DNA of 7,596 nucleotides from assembly GCA_947459465.1 (NCBI GenBank), contig CANHDS010000019.1:1-7596 (forward strand), read 5' to 3'. A program made the translations under genes and the position numbers. This stretch comes from Burkholderiaceae bacterium. Its GTDB lineage: Bacteria > Pseudomonadota > Gammaproteobacteria > Burkholderiales > Burkholderiaceae. Below, piece by piece: positions 1 to 6,099 of this stretch. Position 1 is the first letter of the stretch, and each line of letters begins with the position of its first letter. The notes under the pieces are model-generated. The model saw only the letters and a list, made by a program, of their open reading frames with translations, did not search any database and was not told where the DNA came from.

Positions 1-335
1 AGGCCCCTAAAGTGGGTACGTTCGGTTTTCTGGGAAGCGCCCAAAAATTGATTTTCGGGAGTGATGAGCGATGCCGCAGGCGTATATTGCTCTTCGTCAT
101 CTAAATGCGAGATATAGCCCACCGGCTTATTCAACAATATAGTAAGACGTTGTTCTTGCTGACGTTTTGCACCGGATCGCAATTCAATGGTTTGGTGCCG
201 AAAGGCGCGTGTTCCTAATTCTTGAACAACTTCGCCATCAACGGTTACTAAGCCTTGTTCAATATAGGCATCCGCCTCCCGCCTTGAACACAAACCACGT
301 TCGGATAATAGTTTGGAGATCCGAACCTTTTCCAT
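1..335 (-). CDS. rRNA pseudouridine synthase, RsuA/RluF-type with S4 domain (partial, N-terminal part)
   Basis: The first 111 codons read without a stop from ATG at 335 to the left edge, so the gene is cut by the window. The product should isomerise one uridine of ribosomal RNA to pseudouridine in the cytoplasm. Residues 4-50 form an S4 RNA-binding domain (RISKLLSERGLCSRREAD). LNKPVG at 68-73 is the conserved opening of the catalytic domain of the RsuA/RluB/RluE/RluF family. The catalytic aspartate (GRLD motif) should lie beyond the edge. At least 38 residues follow LNKPVG before GRLD, against roughly 31 in E. coli RluF as I recall it. This longer linker resembles betaproteobacterial homologues. 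The ATG shares one base with the lpxO stop (TAATG) and has no clear ribosome binding site, so translation is probably coupled to lpxO. RluF is the closest guess for specificity; RsuA or RluB types remain possible. Confidence 0.88.
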   Translation of the reverse strand, partial: MEKVRISKLLSERGLCSRREADAYIEQGLVTVDGEVVQELGTRAFRHQTIELRSGAKRQQEQRLTILLNKPVGYISHLDDEEQYTPAASLITPENQFLGASQKTERTHFRG

Positions 336-1237
336 TACCAAAATATCAACCAAATCAGGCCAATAATTAAGATCCACTTACCAATGTAGTAAATTTGCCG
401 ATGTGAAGCCTTGAGATTTTTTGTCAGCATTCGAAGACGATAAAAATATGTAAAGAGAACATTTACAAAACCAAGCGACTCACCCTTAACATTTTGTGAG
501 GCTGCAGCACCCATAACTTTTAAACCAAACCAGTGATTAAAGGACCGCATAATCTTGGTATGTAACGGCCTTTCAATATCGCAGAATAAAACAATACGCT
601 GGTGTTCAGTATTGTTAGCTGCGAAATGAATATATGTTTCATCAAATACAACCGCTTCCCCGTCTTTCCAATGGTACGGCTCGCCGTCGACATTAATAAA
701 ACAGAGGGGACTATTTGGGGTAATAAGGCCTAAATGGTAACGCAATGACCCAGCATAAGGATCGCGATGTCGAACTAATTTTGCTCCTGGGGGTAATGAG
801 GCAAACATGGCCGCCTTGATGCTTGGAATCGATTTAAGTAGGGTAACTGTTTGGGGGCAGGACGCTTCGGCCGATGGCAGATCTTTGCCGTACCAATATA
901 AATAAAAGCGTTTCCAGCCAGTTCGAAAAAAAGAATTAAAGCCAATGTCGTTATAACCAGTTGCCTGACGAATTTGCCCGGTATCTTGAAGAGACAGGGC
1001 CTCGTCGCGGATCATTTGCCATTGATCTTTCAGAGGTTGAAGTTCTGGAAACTCGTCGGCGGATAAGTAGGGGCTATGACCCACTTTAGAGAATAAATAA
1101 ATTAGGACATTGATGGGCGCTAATAACACTACATAATCAGTGAGGGAGCGAAGCAAGCCAAAGCGTACCTTGCTCCTAAAGTAAATAAACAGGGCTGAAC
1201 TAAGAAAAATCAGAAAAATACTGTGGCGAATCCCCAT
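335..1237 (-). CDS. lpxO: Lipid A 2-hydroxylase LpxO (Fe(II)/2-oxoglutarate-dependent aspartyl/asparaginyl beta-hydroxylase family)
   Basis: LpxO hydroxylates position 2 of a secondary acyl chain of lipid A at the inner membrane, using O2, Fe(II) and 2-oxoglutarate. This 300-residue protein matches the roughly 300-residue Salmonella LpxO as I remember it along most of its length, including YNDIGFNSFF (95-104), AGSLRYHLGL (162-171) and FINVDGE (180-186). Expected metal ligands are H157 and D159 in HRDP and H204 in ETYIHFA. R214 and H168 are likely 2-oxoglutarate contacts. Hydrophobic segments at about 6-20 and 33-50 and a final one at 287-300 fit membrane attachment at both ends. ATG at 1237 has AGGTGG 4 bases upstream, and that site overlaps the TAG stop of the cytochrome gene, which implies one transcript. 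The stop shares a base with the next gene's ATG. General AspH-type protein hydroxylases are the alternative, but the extended LpxO-like conservation and membrane ends argue against them. The acyl substrate in this organism is inferred, not shown. Confidence 0.9.
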   Translation of the reverse strand: MGIRHSIFLIFLSSALFIYFRSKVRFGLLRSLTDYVVLLAPINVLIYLFSKVGHSPYLSADEFPELQPLKDQWQMIRDEALSLQDTGQIRQATGYNDIGFNSFFRTGWKRFYLYWYGKDLPSAEASCPQTVTLLKSIPSIKAAMFASLPPGAKLVRHRDPYAGSLRYHLGLITPNSPLCFINVDGEPYHWKDGEAVVFDETYIHFAANNTEHQRIVLFCDIERPLHTKIMRSFNHWFGLKVMGAAASQNVKGESLGFVNVLFTYFYRLRMLTKNLKASHRQIYYIGKWILIIGLIWLIFW

Positions 1238-1245
1238 GCGCCCAC

Positions 1246-1641
1246 CTACTTGCGAAGCTGTGTCTGACGACGTTGGATTTCTGCATCAATTTTTCTCAAC
1301 ATGGCGTCATCTGGATTCTTCCAATTTGCACCCGATTGATTTGCCATATAAACAACCGATGCGGCAAAATCACTTACGCCCAAATCTGGTTTCCCCCCTT
1401 TAGCGGGCATGCCACGAACCCCAACGTAGCCATGGGCCGTAATCTGAACCTGACCTTCCTTAATGAGCGCGGCCCACTTGGCTTTGTCGCCCAGCTTCGG
1501 AGCCCCTGCCACCCCGGGCGTATGACAGCTTGCGCATACCTGTTTGTAGACCGATTCCCCCGAGTTGGCCAACGAGGCACCTGAAAACATGAGCAAAGTG
1601 CTGGCACTAATCAAACAAGAAACTGCAATGGAGCGCATCAT
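1246..1641 (-). CDS. Small periplasmic c-type cytochrome, cytochrome c5-like
   Basis: This is a monohaem c-type cytochrome, likely an electron carrier in the periplasm. Residues 1-25 are a Sec signal peptide (hydrophobic core ending GASLA, probable cut after A25). The haem attachment site CASCH is at 36-40 (C36, C39, H40), and M78 in RGMPAKGG is the expected sixth ligand. The pattern of haem site, GAPKLGD, then RGMPAKGG followed by a C-terminal YMANQSG helix is typical of class I cytochromes of the c5 group. A charged tail (about 110-131) extends past the usual fold and may form a short helix. The start could be ATG 1641 or the adjacent ATG 1638; TAGGAT at 1648-1653 serves as ribosome binding site. 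It heads the apparent operon with lpxO and the pseudouridine synthase. Its redox partner cannot be told from the sequence. Confidence 0.92.
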   Translation of the reverse strand: MMRSIAVSCLISASTLLMFSGASLANSGESVYKQVCASCHTPGVAGAPKLGDKAKWAALIKEGQVQITAHGYVGVRGMPAKGGKPDLGVSDFAASVVYMANQSGANWKNPDDAMLRKIDAEIQRRQTQLRK

Positions 1642-1701
1642 GAATTTATCCTATTCAATTAATTTAATCCAGTAAGATAGCTTTTTAATTCAATAGCTTG
1701 T
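1642..1701. promoter_or_regulatory. Divergent intergenic spacer with near-perfect inverted repeat
   Basis: This 60-base AT-rich spacer must carry the 5' signals of both the cytochrome operon (minus) and the anchored protein gene (plus). I could not pick convincing -35/-10 pairs for either side. An inverted repeat of two 12-base arms, CTATTCAATTAA at 1651-1662 and TTAATTCAATAG at 1685-1696, matches at 11 of 12 positions around a 22-base centre. One arm overlaps the cytochrome ribosome binding site and the other ends 5 bases before the plus-strand ATG. It could be an operator for a dimeric regulator, or chance in AT-rich DNA. Confidence 0.35.
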
Positions 1702-2064
1702 ATGGCACGTTTTTTTCGATCTCTCCTTATTTTAATTCTGATTGGCGGCGTTTTAACCGCTGGCTATACCTATCTTATGCTTCATTGGAGCTACGCTGAG
1801 GGTGAGCGAGCTGGCTATGTTCAAAAGTTCTCCAAGCGCGGCTGGCTATGTAAGACCTGGGAGGGCGAGCTTGCAATGGTCTCGATGCCTGGAACTATGT
1901 CTGAAAAGTTCTTCTTTTCGGTGCGTGATGATGCTGTTGCCAATAAAATTAACGCCAATATGGGGCGTAAAGTTGCATTGCAGTATGAACAGCACGTTGG
2001 TTTGCCGACAAATTGTTTCGCAGAAACCCAGTATTTTGTCACCGACTTAGTCGTTTTAGATTAG
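1702..2064 (+). CDS. Uncharacterised membrane-anchored protein, 120 residues
   Basis: Function is unknown. Residues 1-8 are basic, 9-27 form a hydrophobic helix without a clear cleavage site, and the remaining 90 or so residues are probably periplasmic. The soluble part opens with WSYAEGERAGYVQKFSKRGW, then has CKTWEGEL, MPGTMSEKFFFSVRDD and YEQHVGLPTNCF. I recall close relatives in other Burkholderiales with these same blocks, some labelled 6-phosphogluconate dehydrogenase. Nothing here supports that label: there is no Rossmann nucleotide-binding motif and the protein is far too short. C50 and C105 are the only cysteines and could form a disulfide. The ATG at 1702 has no good ribosome binding site, and no in-frame alternative stands out nearby. 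It is divergent from the cytochrome operon and on the same strand as HU, separated from it by a weak terminator-like hairpin. Confidence 0.85.
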   Translation: MARFFRSLLILILIGGVLTAGYTYLMLHWSYAEGERAGYVQKFSKRGWLCKTWEGELAMVSMPGTMSEKFFFSVRDDAVANKINANMGRKVALQYEQHVGLPTNCFAETQYFVTDLVVLD

Positions 2065-2077
2065 CCATATCCCAAAA

Positions 2078-2099
2078 GGCTTCGCGGCCCATTTTTTTT
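2078..2099 (+). terminator. Possible weak intrinsic terminator
   Basis: A short stem GGC (2078-2080)/GCC (2087-2089) with a 6-base loop is followed 2 bases later by a run of eight T (2092-2099). The AAAA just before the stem could add pairs with the T run across a 2-base bulge. It sits 13 bases after the stop of the 120-residue protein gene, where a terminator is expected. The stem is very short, so the call is tentative. Confidence 0.4.
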
Positions 2100-2110
2100 C
2101 AAAAGATTAT

Positions 2111-2166
2111 TTATTTTTACAACATTTTGTGTTTACAATTGCAGCAGCGCATGTGCGCAATACAAT
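2111..2166 (+). promoter_or_regulatory. Putative HU promoter region
   Basis: The spacer upstream of HU contains two copies of a good -10 hexamer, TACAAT, at 2134-2139 and 2161-2166. The second has TTGCAG at 2139-2144 as a partial -35 match with a 16-base spacer and would give a leader of roughly 18 bases. The first has only the weak TTATTT at 2111-2116, at 17 bases. TTTACAA is directly repeated at 2116-2122 and 2132-2138. A 5-base inverted repeat, GCGCA/TGCGC (2147-2158), lies between the -35 and -10 of the second option and could bind a regulator or fold in RNA from the first. Which hexamer is used is inference. Confidence 0.35.
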
Positions 2167-2177
2167 GAACAATCAAC

Positions 2178-2183
2178 AAGGAG
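2178..2183 (+). promoter_or_regulatory. Ribosome binding site fixing the HU TTG start
   Basis: AAGGAG lies 6 bases before TTG 2190. It decides the start, because the only nearby upstream ATGs (2151 and 2165) are out of frame or stop at once, and translation from TTG gives the canonical HU N-terminus MNKADLI. Confidence 0.85.
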
Positions 2184-2189
2184 CTTCAC

Positions 2190-2474
2190 TTGAATAAAGC
2201 AGACTTAATCGCAGCGATTGCTGACGATGCCGAGATTTCTAAAGCAAAAGCAGAGTACGCATTGAATTCTGCTATCGAGCACATTATTAAAGCAGTAACC
2301 AAAGGTGACTCAGTGCAATTAATCGGTTTTGGAACATTTGCCTCTGGTAAGCGCGCTGCTCGTATGGGCCGCAATCCAAAAACAGGCGAACCCCTCAAAA
2401 TTGCCGCCTCCAAGACGGTGAAGTTTTCTGCTGGTAAGGCATTTAAAGACGCTGTTAATAAGCGTAAAAAGTAA
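2190..2474 (+). CDS. hup: HU family histone-like DNA-binding protein
   Basis: HU is a small dimeric nucleoid protein that binds DNA with little sequence preference and bends it. The 94 residues align end to end with E. coli HU-beta as I recall it: MNKADLI start, the GFGTF turn at 46-50, and the family signature through the DNA-binding arm ([15 protein letters not shown], 54-68). P63 is the expected intercalating proline. The C-terminus has a short extra basic tail (KRKK). The start is TTG, supported by AAGGAG 6 bases upstream. The gene stands alone between its own promoter-like spacer and a strong terminator, and converges on rodA. Other paralogues may exist in the genome, so hupA versus hupB naming is left open. 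IHF subunits are less likely, given the HU-like N-terminus. Confidence 0.95.
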   Translation: MNKADLIAAIADDAEISKAKAEYALNSAIEHIIKAVTKGDSVQLIGFGTFASGKRAARMGRNPKTGEPLKIAASKTVKFSAGKAFKDAVNKRKK

Positions 2475-2492
2475 TCGAGAGCGATCTCTTAG

Positions 2493-2518
2493 AAGCCCAG
2501 CTTCGGCTGGGTTTTTTA
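2493..2518 (+). terminator. Intrinsic terminator of HU
   Basis: A perfect 6-base GC-rich stem, CCCAGC (2496-2501)/GCTGGG (2506-2511), closes a TTCG tetraloop and is followed by six T (2512-2517). Bases AAG at 2493-2495 can extend the stem into the T run. It lies 19 bases after the HU stop. A smaller hairpin (AGAG/CTCT with a 4-base loop, about 2479-2490) sits just before it. On the minus strand the stem lacks a following T run, so it is probably not an efficient terminator for rodA. Confidence 0.93.
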
Positions 2519-2525
2519 TTGCCGG

Positions 2526-3677
2526 TTAGCTTTGTACGAGTCGTCGATGGCGATGAATGCTCATTAAGATACCGGCCCCAAACCCAAGCGTGACAAGGGC
2601 GGTGCCCCCATAGCTAAGAAGCGGGAGGGGAACGCCTACTACCGGTAGAAGTCCAGTCACCATACCGATATTTACAAAGGCATAGGTGAAAAAGATCATG
2701 CTAATTGCCCCACCTAATAGACGCGTAAATAAAGTAGGCGCATTAACTGAGATTGCCAGACCACGTTTAATGAGTGCAAAAAAGAGCAGGATTAAAAGAA
2801 TATTGCCAAGAAATCCAAACTCTTCAGCAAAAACAGCAAAAACAAAGTCAGTATGCTTTTCAGGGATGAACTCTAAATGGGATTGGGTTCCCTCGCGCCA
2901 GCCTTTGCCAAAAAAACCACCAGAACCGACCGCAATAATCGCTTGAATGGTATGAAAGCCCTTCCCTAGCGGATCACTGGATGGGTCGAGCAGCGTACAA
3001 ACCCTATTTTTTTGATACTCCCGAATCAACGGCCAATTGACATCGGGCGCACAGATGCTGCCGCTAAATACGATGAGTAGCAATATAGCAGCTGCACCAA
3101 TTGCGACAATTGGAATAATCCAGCGCCAGGGTAAGCCCGCCAAGATAATGACATAGAGGCCAGAGGCAAGTACCAATAGCGCAGTTCCTAAGTCAGGTTG
3201 ACGCGCAATCAGAAATACTGGTAAAGCAAGTAATAAAGCTGCTACAACATAATCAAGCCCTGATCGAATGCCCTCTCGTTTTTGGAAATACCAAGCGAGC
3301 ATCAGTGGCACTGCAATCTTCATGATCTCCGATGGCTGAATCACGATACCAACATTAATCCAGCGTCTGGCCCCTTTTTTGACTAATCCAAAAATAGCAA
3401 CAGCGATCAGTAGAGCTATCCCAATGCCATAAATCCATACTGCGGCGGTTTCAAGCCACTTGGGTGGAATTTGCGAGACCGCCCACATGATCACAAAAGC
3501 AATGACCAGGTTGCGGATTTGATCAACGAGTGCAACAGGGGTTCCCTGCCCGGCGGATAAAAAGACAACAAAACTGATGGTTGCAAGGGCTAAGAAGATG
3601 AAACCTAGGCGGGCATCAAAGCCACTAAAGGCTTGCAAAAGAAGTGATTGAAGGCGGGCTATGGCACTCTTTTCCAT
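2526..3677 (-). CDS. rodA: RodA, SEDS-family peptidoglycan glycosyltransferase
   Basis: RodA polymerises lipid II into glycan strands for lateral wall growth, working with PBP2 in the inner membrane under MreB guidance. This 383-residue polytopic protein has the SEDS blocks in order: GARRWINVG and QPSEIMKI (102-121), RQPDLGTALL (159-168), SDPLGKG (234-240), GSGGFFGKGW (251-260), PEKHTDFVFAVFAEE (272-286) and PLLSYGGT (352-359). D277 in KHTD corresponds to the essential aspartate of RodA. Length is close to that of E. coli RodA (370) plus a short insertion near 206-222 in the large periplasmic loop, bringing in C209 and C227. ATG 3677 lies inside the end of mrdA (19-base overlap) and has AAGGAG at 3686-3691, spaced 8 bases, so the start is well fixed. 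It is the last gene of the cluster and converges with HU. FtsW is the main paralogue; pairing with mrdA settles the identity. Confidence 0.97.
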   Translation of the reverse strand: MEKSAIARLQSLLLQAFSGFDARLGFIFLALATISFVVFLSAGQGTPVALVDQIRNLVIAFVIMWAVSQIPPKWLETAAVWIYGIGIALLIAVAIFGLVKKGARRWINVGIVIQPSEIMKIAVPLMLAWYFQKREGIRSGLDYVVAALLLALPVFLIARQPDLGTALLVLASGLYVIILAGLPWRWIIPIVAIGAAAILLLIVFSGSICAPDVNWPLIREYQKNRVCTLLDPSSDPLGKGFHTIQAIIAVGSGGFFGKGWREGTQSHLEFIPEKHTDFVFAVFAEEFGFLGNILLILLFFALIKRGLAISVNAPTLFTRLLGGAISMIFFTYAFVNIGMVTGLLPVVGVPLPLLSYGGTALVTLGFGAGILMSIHRHRRLVQS

Positions 3678-5569
3678 TCTGGAATCTCCTTAGGCCATTT
3701 GCCATCAATGTAGTAATCAAGTGCTTTGCGTGCAATCGGCGCAGCTTGCGTAGAGCCAAAGCCCGCATTCTCAACAATCATCGCAATGGCAATTTTGGGT
3801 TTGTCATTGGGCGCGTAGGCTACAAACAAAGCATGGTCGCGAAGAAACTCAGGAGTTGATGCGTGGTTGTAATTTTTAGAATTCAAACTAAACACCTGGG
3901 CGGTACCTGTTTTACCACCTGAACTATAAGCAGCCGTTCGAAACGATGAGGCCGATGTTCCTGATTTGTTGGTCTCCATCATTGCCTTTTTGATGATCTC
4001 TACATTTTCAGGTTTTAGATCAATTCGATAACTTTCTTTGGGGGTGGTGAGTTCTTTTTGACGAGTAAATGGATCTTCAATCGCTTTTGCAATATGCGGC
4101 TTCATCACCACGCCATAATTGAGAACATTTGCAAGACCGTGCGCTAATTGCAAAATCGTAAAGGCGTTATATCCTTGCCCAATTCCTAGTGAGATAGTTT
4201 CACCCTCGAACCATTTTTGCTGCTCTGGTTTCTTAAAGGCCATTTTTTTCCATTCCGTCGATGGCAACACCCCCTTTACTTCGCCATCTAAATCGATGCC
4301 GGTAAGCTGACCAAAGCCTAAGGGCTTCATAAAATCGTGCATCATGTTGACGCCCATGTCGCGCGCCAAAAGGTAGTAGTAGGTATCGCAAGACTCCACA
4401 AGGGACTTCTCCATATTTACCATCCCATGACCGCCTACCTTGATATCACGAAAAGTATGATTGCCGAAGGTAAAAAATCCAGGGTCAGCAATTGCATCTT
4501 CGGGCTTGCGCTTATTGAGCTCTAGAGCTGCAAGTGCCATAAAGGGCTTATAGGTTGATGCAGGGGGGTAAATTCCTTTGAGTGGTCGGTTATAGAGTGG
4601 CTTTTCTTTTGACTCGTTCAATTCCTTCCAGGTCGTCGGATCAATTCCTTCTACAAAGTCATTGGGATTGAAATTGGGCTTTGAAACAAAAGCAAGGATG
4701 TCACCAGTTTCTGGCTCAATCGCCACAAAAGCCCCTCGATACTTACCGTAGAGTTCTTCAACCAGCGCTTGTAATTTAATATCAATCGAGAGAATGACAT
4801 TTTTACCAGGAATGGATGGCTTACTTGAAAGGGTGCGCACAGGTTTACCGCCAGCAGTAATTTCAACCTCATCGTAGCCCGGAACCCCACGTAAGACCCT
4901 TTCATAGGTTTGTTCAATGCCAATCTTTCCAACATATTGAATACCAGGTAAGAACGCGCCTTGGAGTGCATAAGGGTCTTTGCTGCCCTTTGTAGCCTCA
5001 AGCTCGTTTTGCATCCGCTCTTTATCTTTTTGCGAGACGCGTCCAATGTAGCCAATTAAATGGGAGGCTAACTCGTTATAGGGATATTCACGAAAATTAC
5101 GAGCACTGACATCCACACCTGGAAAGCGATAGCGATTAGCTAGGAAGCGAGCCATTTCGGCTTCCGTCAGCATCGAGCGCAATGGAAAGACGCCCATATT
5201 TCGTGAATCCTCAAGTGCACGCTTAAAGTTGCGACGATCTCGGGGGCTTATCTGAATAATCTCAGAGAGCTGATTAATCAGATCATCCACATTACCTTTA
5301 ATTTGTGAGGCATCAACCTCTAATGTCAGTGCTGAATAATTGCGTCCAATCACAATTCCATTGCGATCAATTAGCAAACCCCGATTAGCAGGTACGGGGA
5401 CAATTGCAATTCGATTACTTTCAGCAAGTGTTGAATATTGCTGGTGACTAACAATTTGTAACCAAAACAAGCGAATAATTAATAAACCAAAACAAATCCC
5501 CACAAACACCATTGCAATCCGTGCCCGCTCTTGAAACGAATAAAGATCCGGTTTTTTAATTGAGGCCAT
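3659..5569 (-). CDS. mrdA: Penicillin-binding protein 2 (peptidoglycan D,D-transpeptidase)
   Basis: PBP2 cross-links the glycan strands made by RodA during elongation and is a beta-lactam target. The 636-residue protein has a short cytoplasmic tail, one membrane helix at about 18-38, a dimerisation/pedestal region (about 58-255) and a transpeptidase domain. Active-site motifs are STYK (338-341, nucleophile S338), SCD (393-395) as the SxN-equivalent, and KTG (553-555). IGQGY (463-467) and RDHALFVAYAP (577-587) are also typical of class B PBP2. Relative to the E. coli protein as I recall it, there is a short insertion around 190-212. ATG 5569 follows the mreD stop by 5 bases and has only a weak ribosome binding site, so translation is probably coupled to mreD. 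The 3' end contains the rodA start. PBP3/FtsI is excluded by context and by the PBP2-type motifs. Confidence 0.97.
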   Translation of the reverse strand: MASIKKPDLYSFQERARIAMVFVGICFGLLIIRLFWLQIVSHQQYSTLAESNRIAIVPVPANRGLLIDRNGIVIGRNYSALTLEVDASQIKGNVDDLINQLSEIIQISPRDRRNFKRALEDSRNMGVFPLRSMLTEAEMARFLANRYRFPGVDVSARNFREYPYNELASHLIGYIGRVSQKDKERMQNELEATKGSKDPYALQGAFLPGIQYVGKIGIEQTYERVLRGVPGYDEVEITAGGKPVRTLSSKPSIPGKNVILSIDIKLQALVEELYGKYRGAFVAIEPETGDILAFVSKPNFNPNDFVEGIDPTTWKELNESKEKPLYNRPLKGIYPPASTYKPFMALAALELNKRKPEDAIADPGFFTFGNHTFRDIKVGGHGMVNMEKSLVESCDTYYYLLARDMGVNMMHDFMKPLGFGQLTGIDLDGEVKGVLPSTEWKKMAFKKPEQQKWFEGETISLGIGQGYNAFTILQLAHGLANVLNYGVVMKPHIAKAIEDPFTRQKELTTPKESYRIDLKPENVEIIKKAMMETNKSGTSASSFRTAAYSSGGKTGTAQVFSLNSKNYNHASTPEFLRDHALFVAYAPNDKPKIAIAMIVENAGFGSTQAAPIARKALDYYIDGKWPKEIPEWKRVP

Positions 5570-5574
5570 ACCGC

Positions 5575-6099
5575 TTACAGAGGTCGATGAGGGTCAACAT
5601 CAATGGGGCGCCGTTGTGGTAGCAGTAAAAGATAACTAGCAAGGGGCCAAAGTAGGGCTTCAATAACGGCTTGGATCAGACTCGTTAGCCCCCACCAATG
5701 GATTTGTTCATTTAAAGCCCACAGGACAATAACCGGAAAAATAGAAACTAAGGCAAAGATAGGAAATACGTTTAGGATTTGAGTAGTCACAGGCAAAGCA
5801 GTGATGCGGTGATGCCATGCAATTGCAATATATGCCACTAAAGAGTAGCTAAAGGCGTGAACCCCGAGTAAGGCTCCGCTATGAATATCCATGACTAACC
5901 CAAATACAAATGCGGTAATAACACCAACAAAGCGATGTTGATGAATATTCCAAAAAACAATACAAATAATCAACCAATCTGGGACCCATGCATGGTTACC
6001 CCAAGGTAAAAAATTAAGCAACAGCGCAACGATTAAGCTAAAGTAAATGAATGGAGCCTTGACAGGGCGGAGAATATATCCGCTTTGGAAATCAATCAT
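5575..6099 (-). CDS. mreD: MreD, rod shape-determining membrane protein
   Basis: MreD is a small integral membrane component of the elongasome that associates with MreC and affects how it regulates PBP2/RodA. The 174 residues are largely hydrophobic with about five or six likely membrane segments (near 16-33, 40-52, 56-80, 82-98, 108-130 and 140-160). The block PDWLIICIVFW (40-50) followed by GLVMDIHSGALLGVHAFSYS (67-86) is the family signature, and the tail LLPQRRP (158-164) is the usual betaproteobacterial ending. ATG 6099 overlaps the mreC stop as ATGA, with AAGGGA a few bases upstream. No catalytic residues are expected. Confidence 0.95.
   Translation of the reverse strand: MIDFQSGYILRPVKAPFIYFSLIVALLLNFLPWGNHAWVPDWLIICIVFWNIHQHRFVGVITAFVFGLVMDIHSGALLGVHAFSYSLVAYIAIAWHHRITALPVTTQILNVFPIFALVSIFPVIVLWALNEQIHWWGLTSLIQAVIEALLWPLASYLLLLPQRRPIDVDPHRPL

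Noticed and set aside
167..370. 67-codon plus-strand open frame at the left end
   Set aside because: It lies opposite the pseudouridine synthase and the lpxO 3' end, whose products are clearly conserved; the plus-strand translation has no recognisable pattern.
1273..1607. Open frames on both strands overlapping the cytochrome gene
   Set aside because: The frame carrying the signal peptide, CASCH and axial methionine is the real gene; the others are shadows.
1702..2064. 6-phosphogluconate dehydrogenase label for the 120-residue protein
   Set aside because: There is no nucleotide-binding motif or catalytic domain, and the protein is a small membrane-anchored one.
2186..2413. Minus-strand frame opposite HU
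   Set aside because: HU is unmistakable on the plus strand and this frame is its antisense shadow.
4651..5055. 134-codon minus-strand frame inside mrdA
   Set aside because: It is in another frame of the same strand as PBP2, which is intact across the region.
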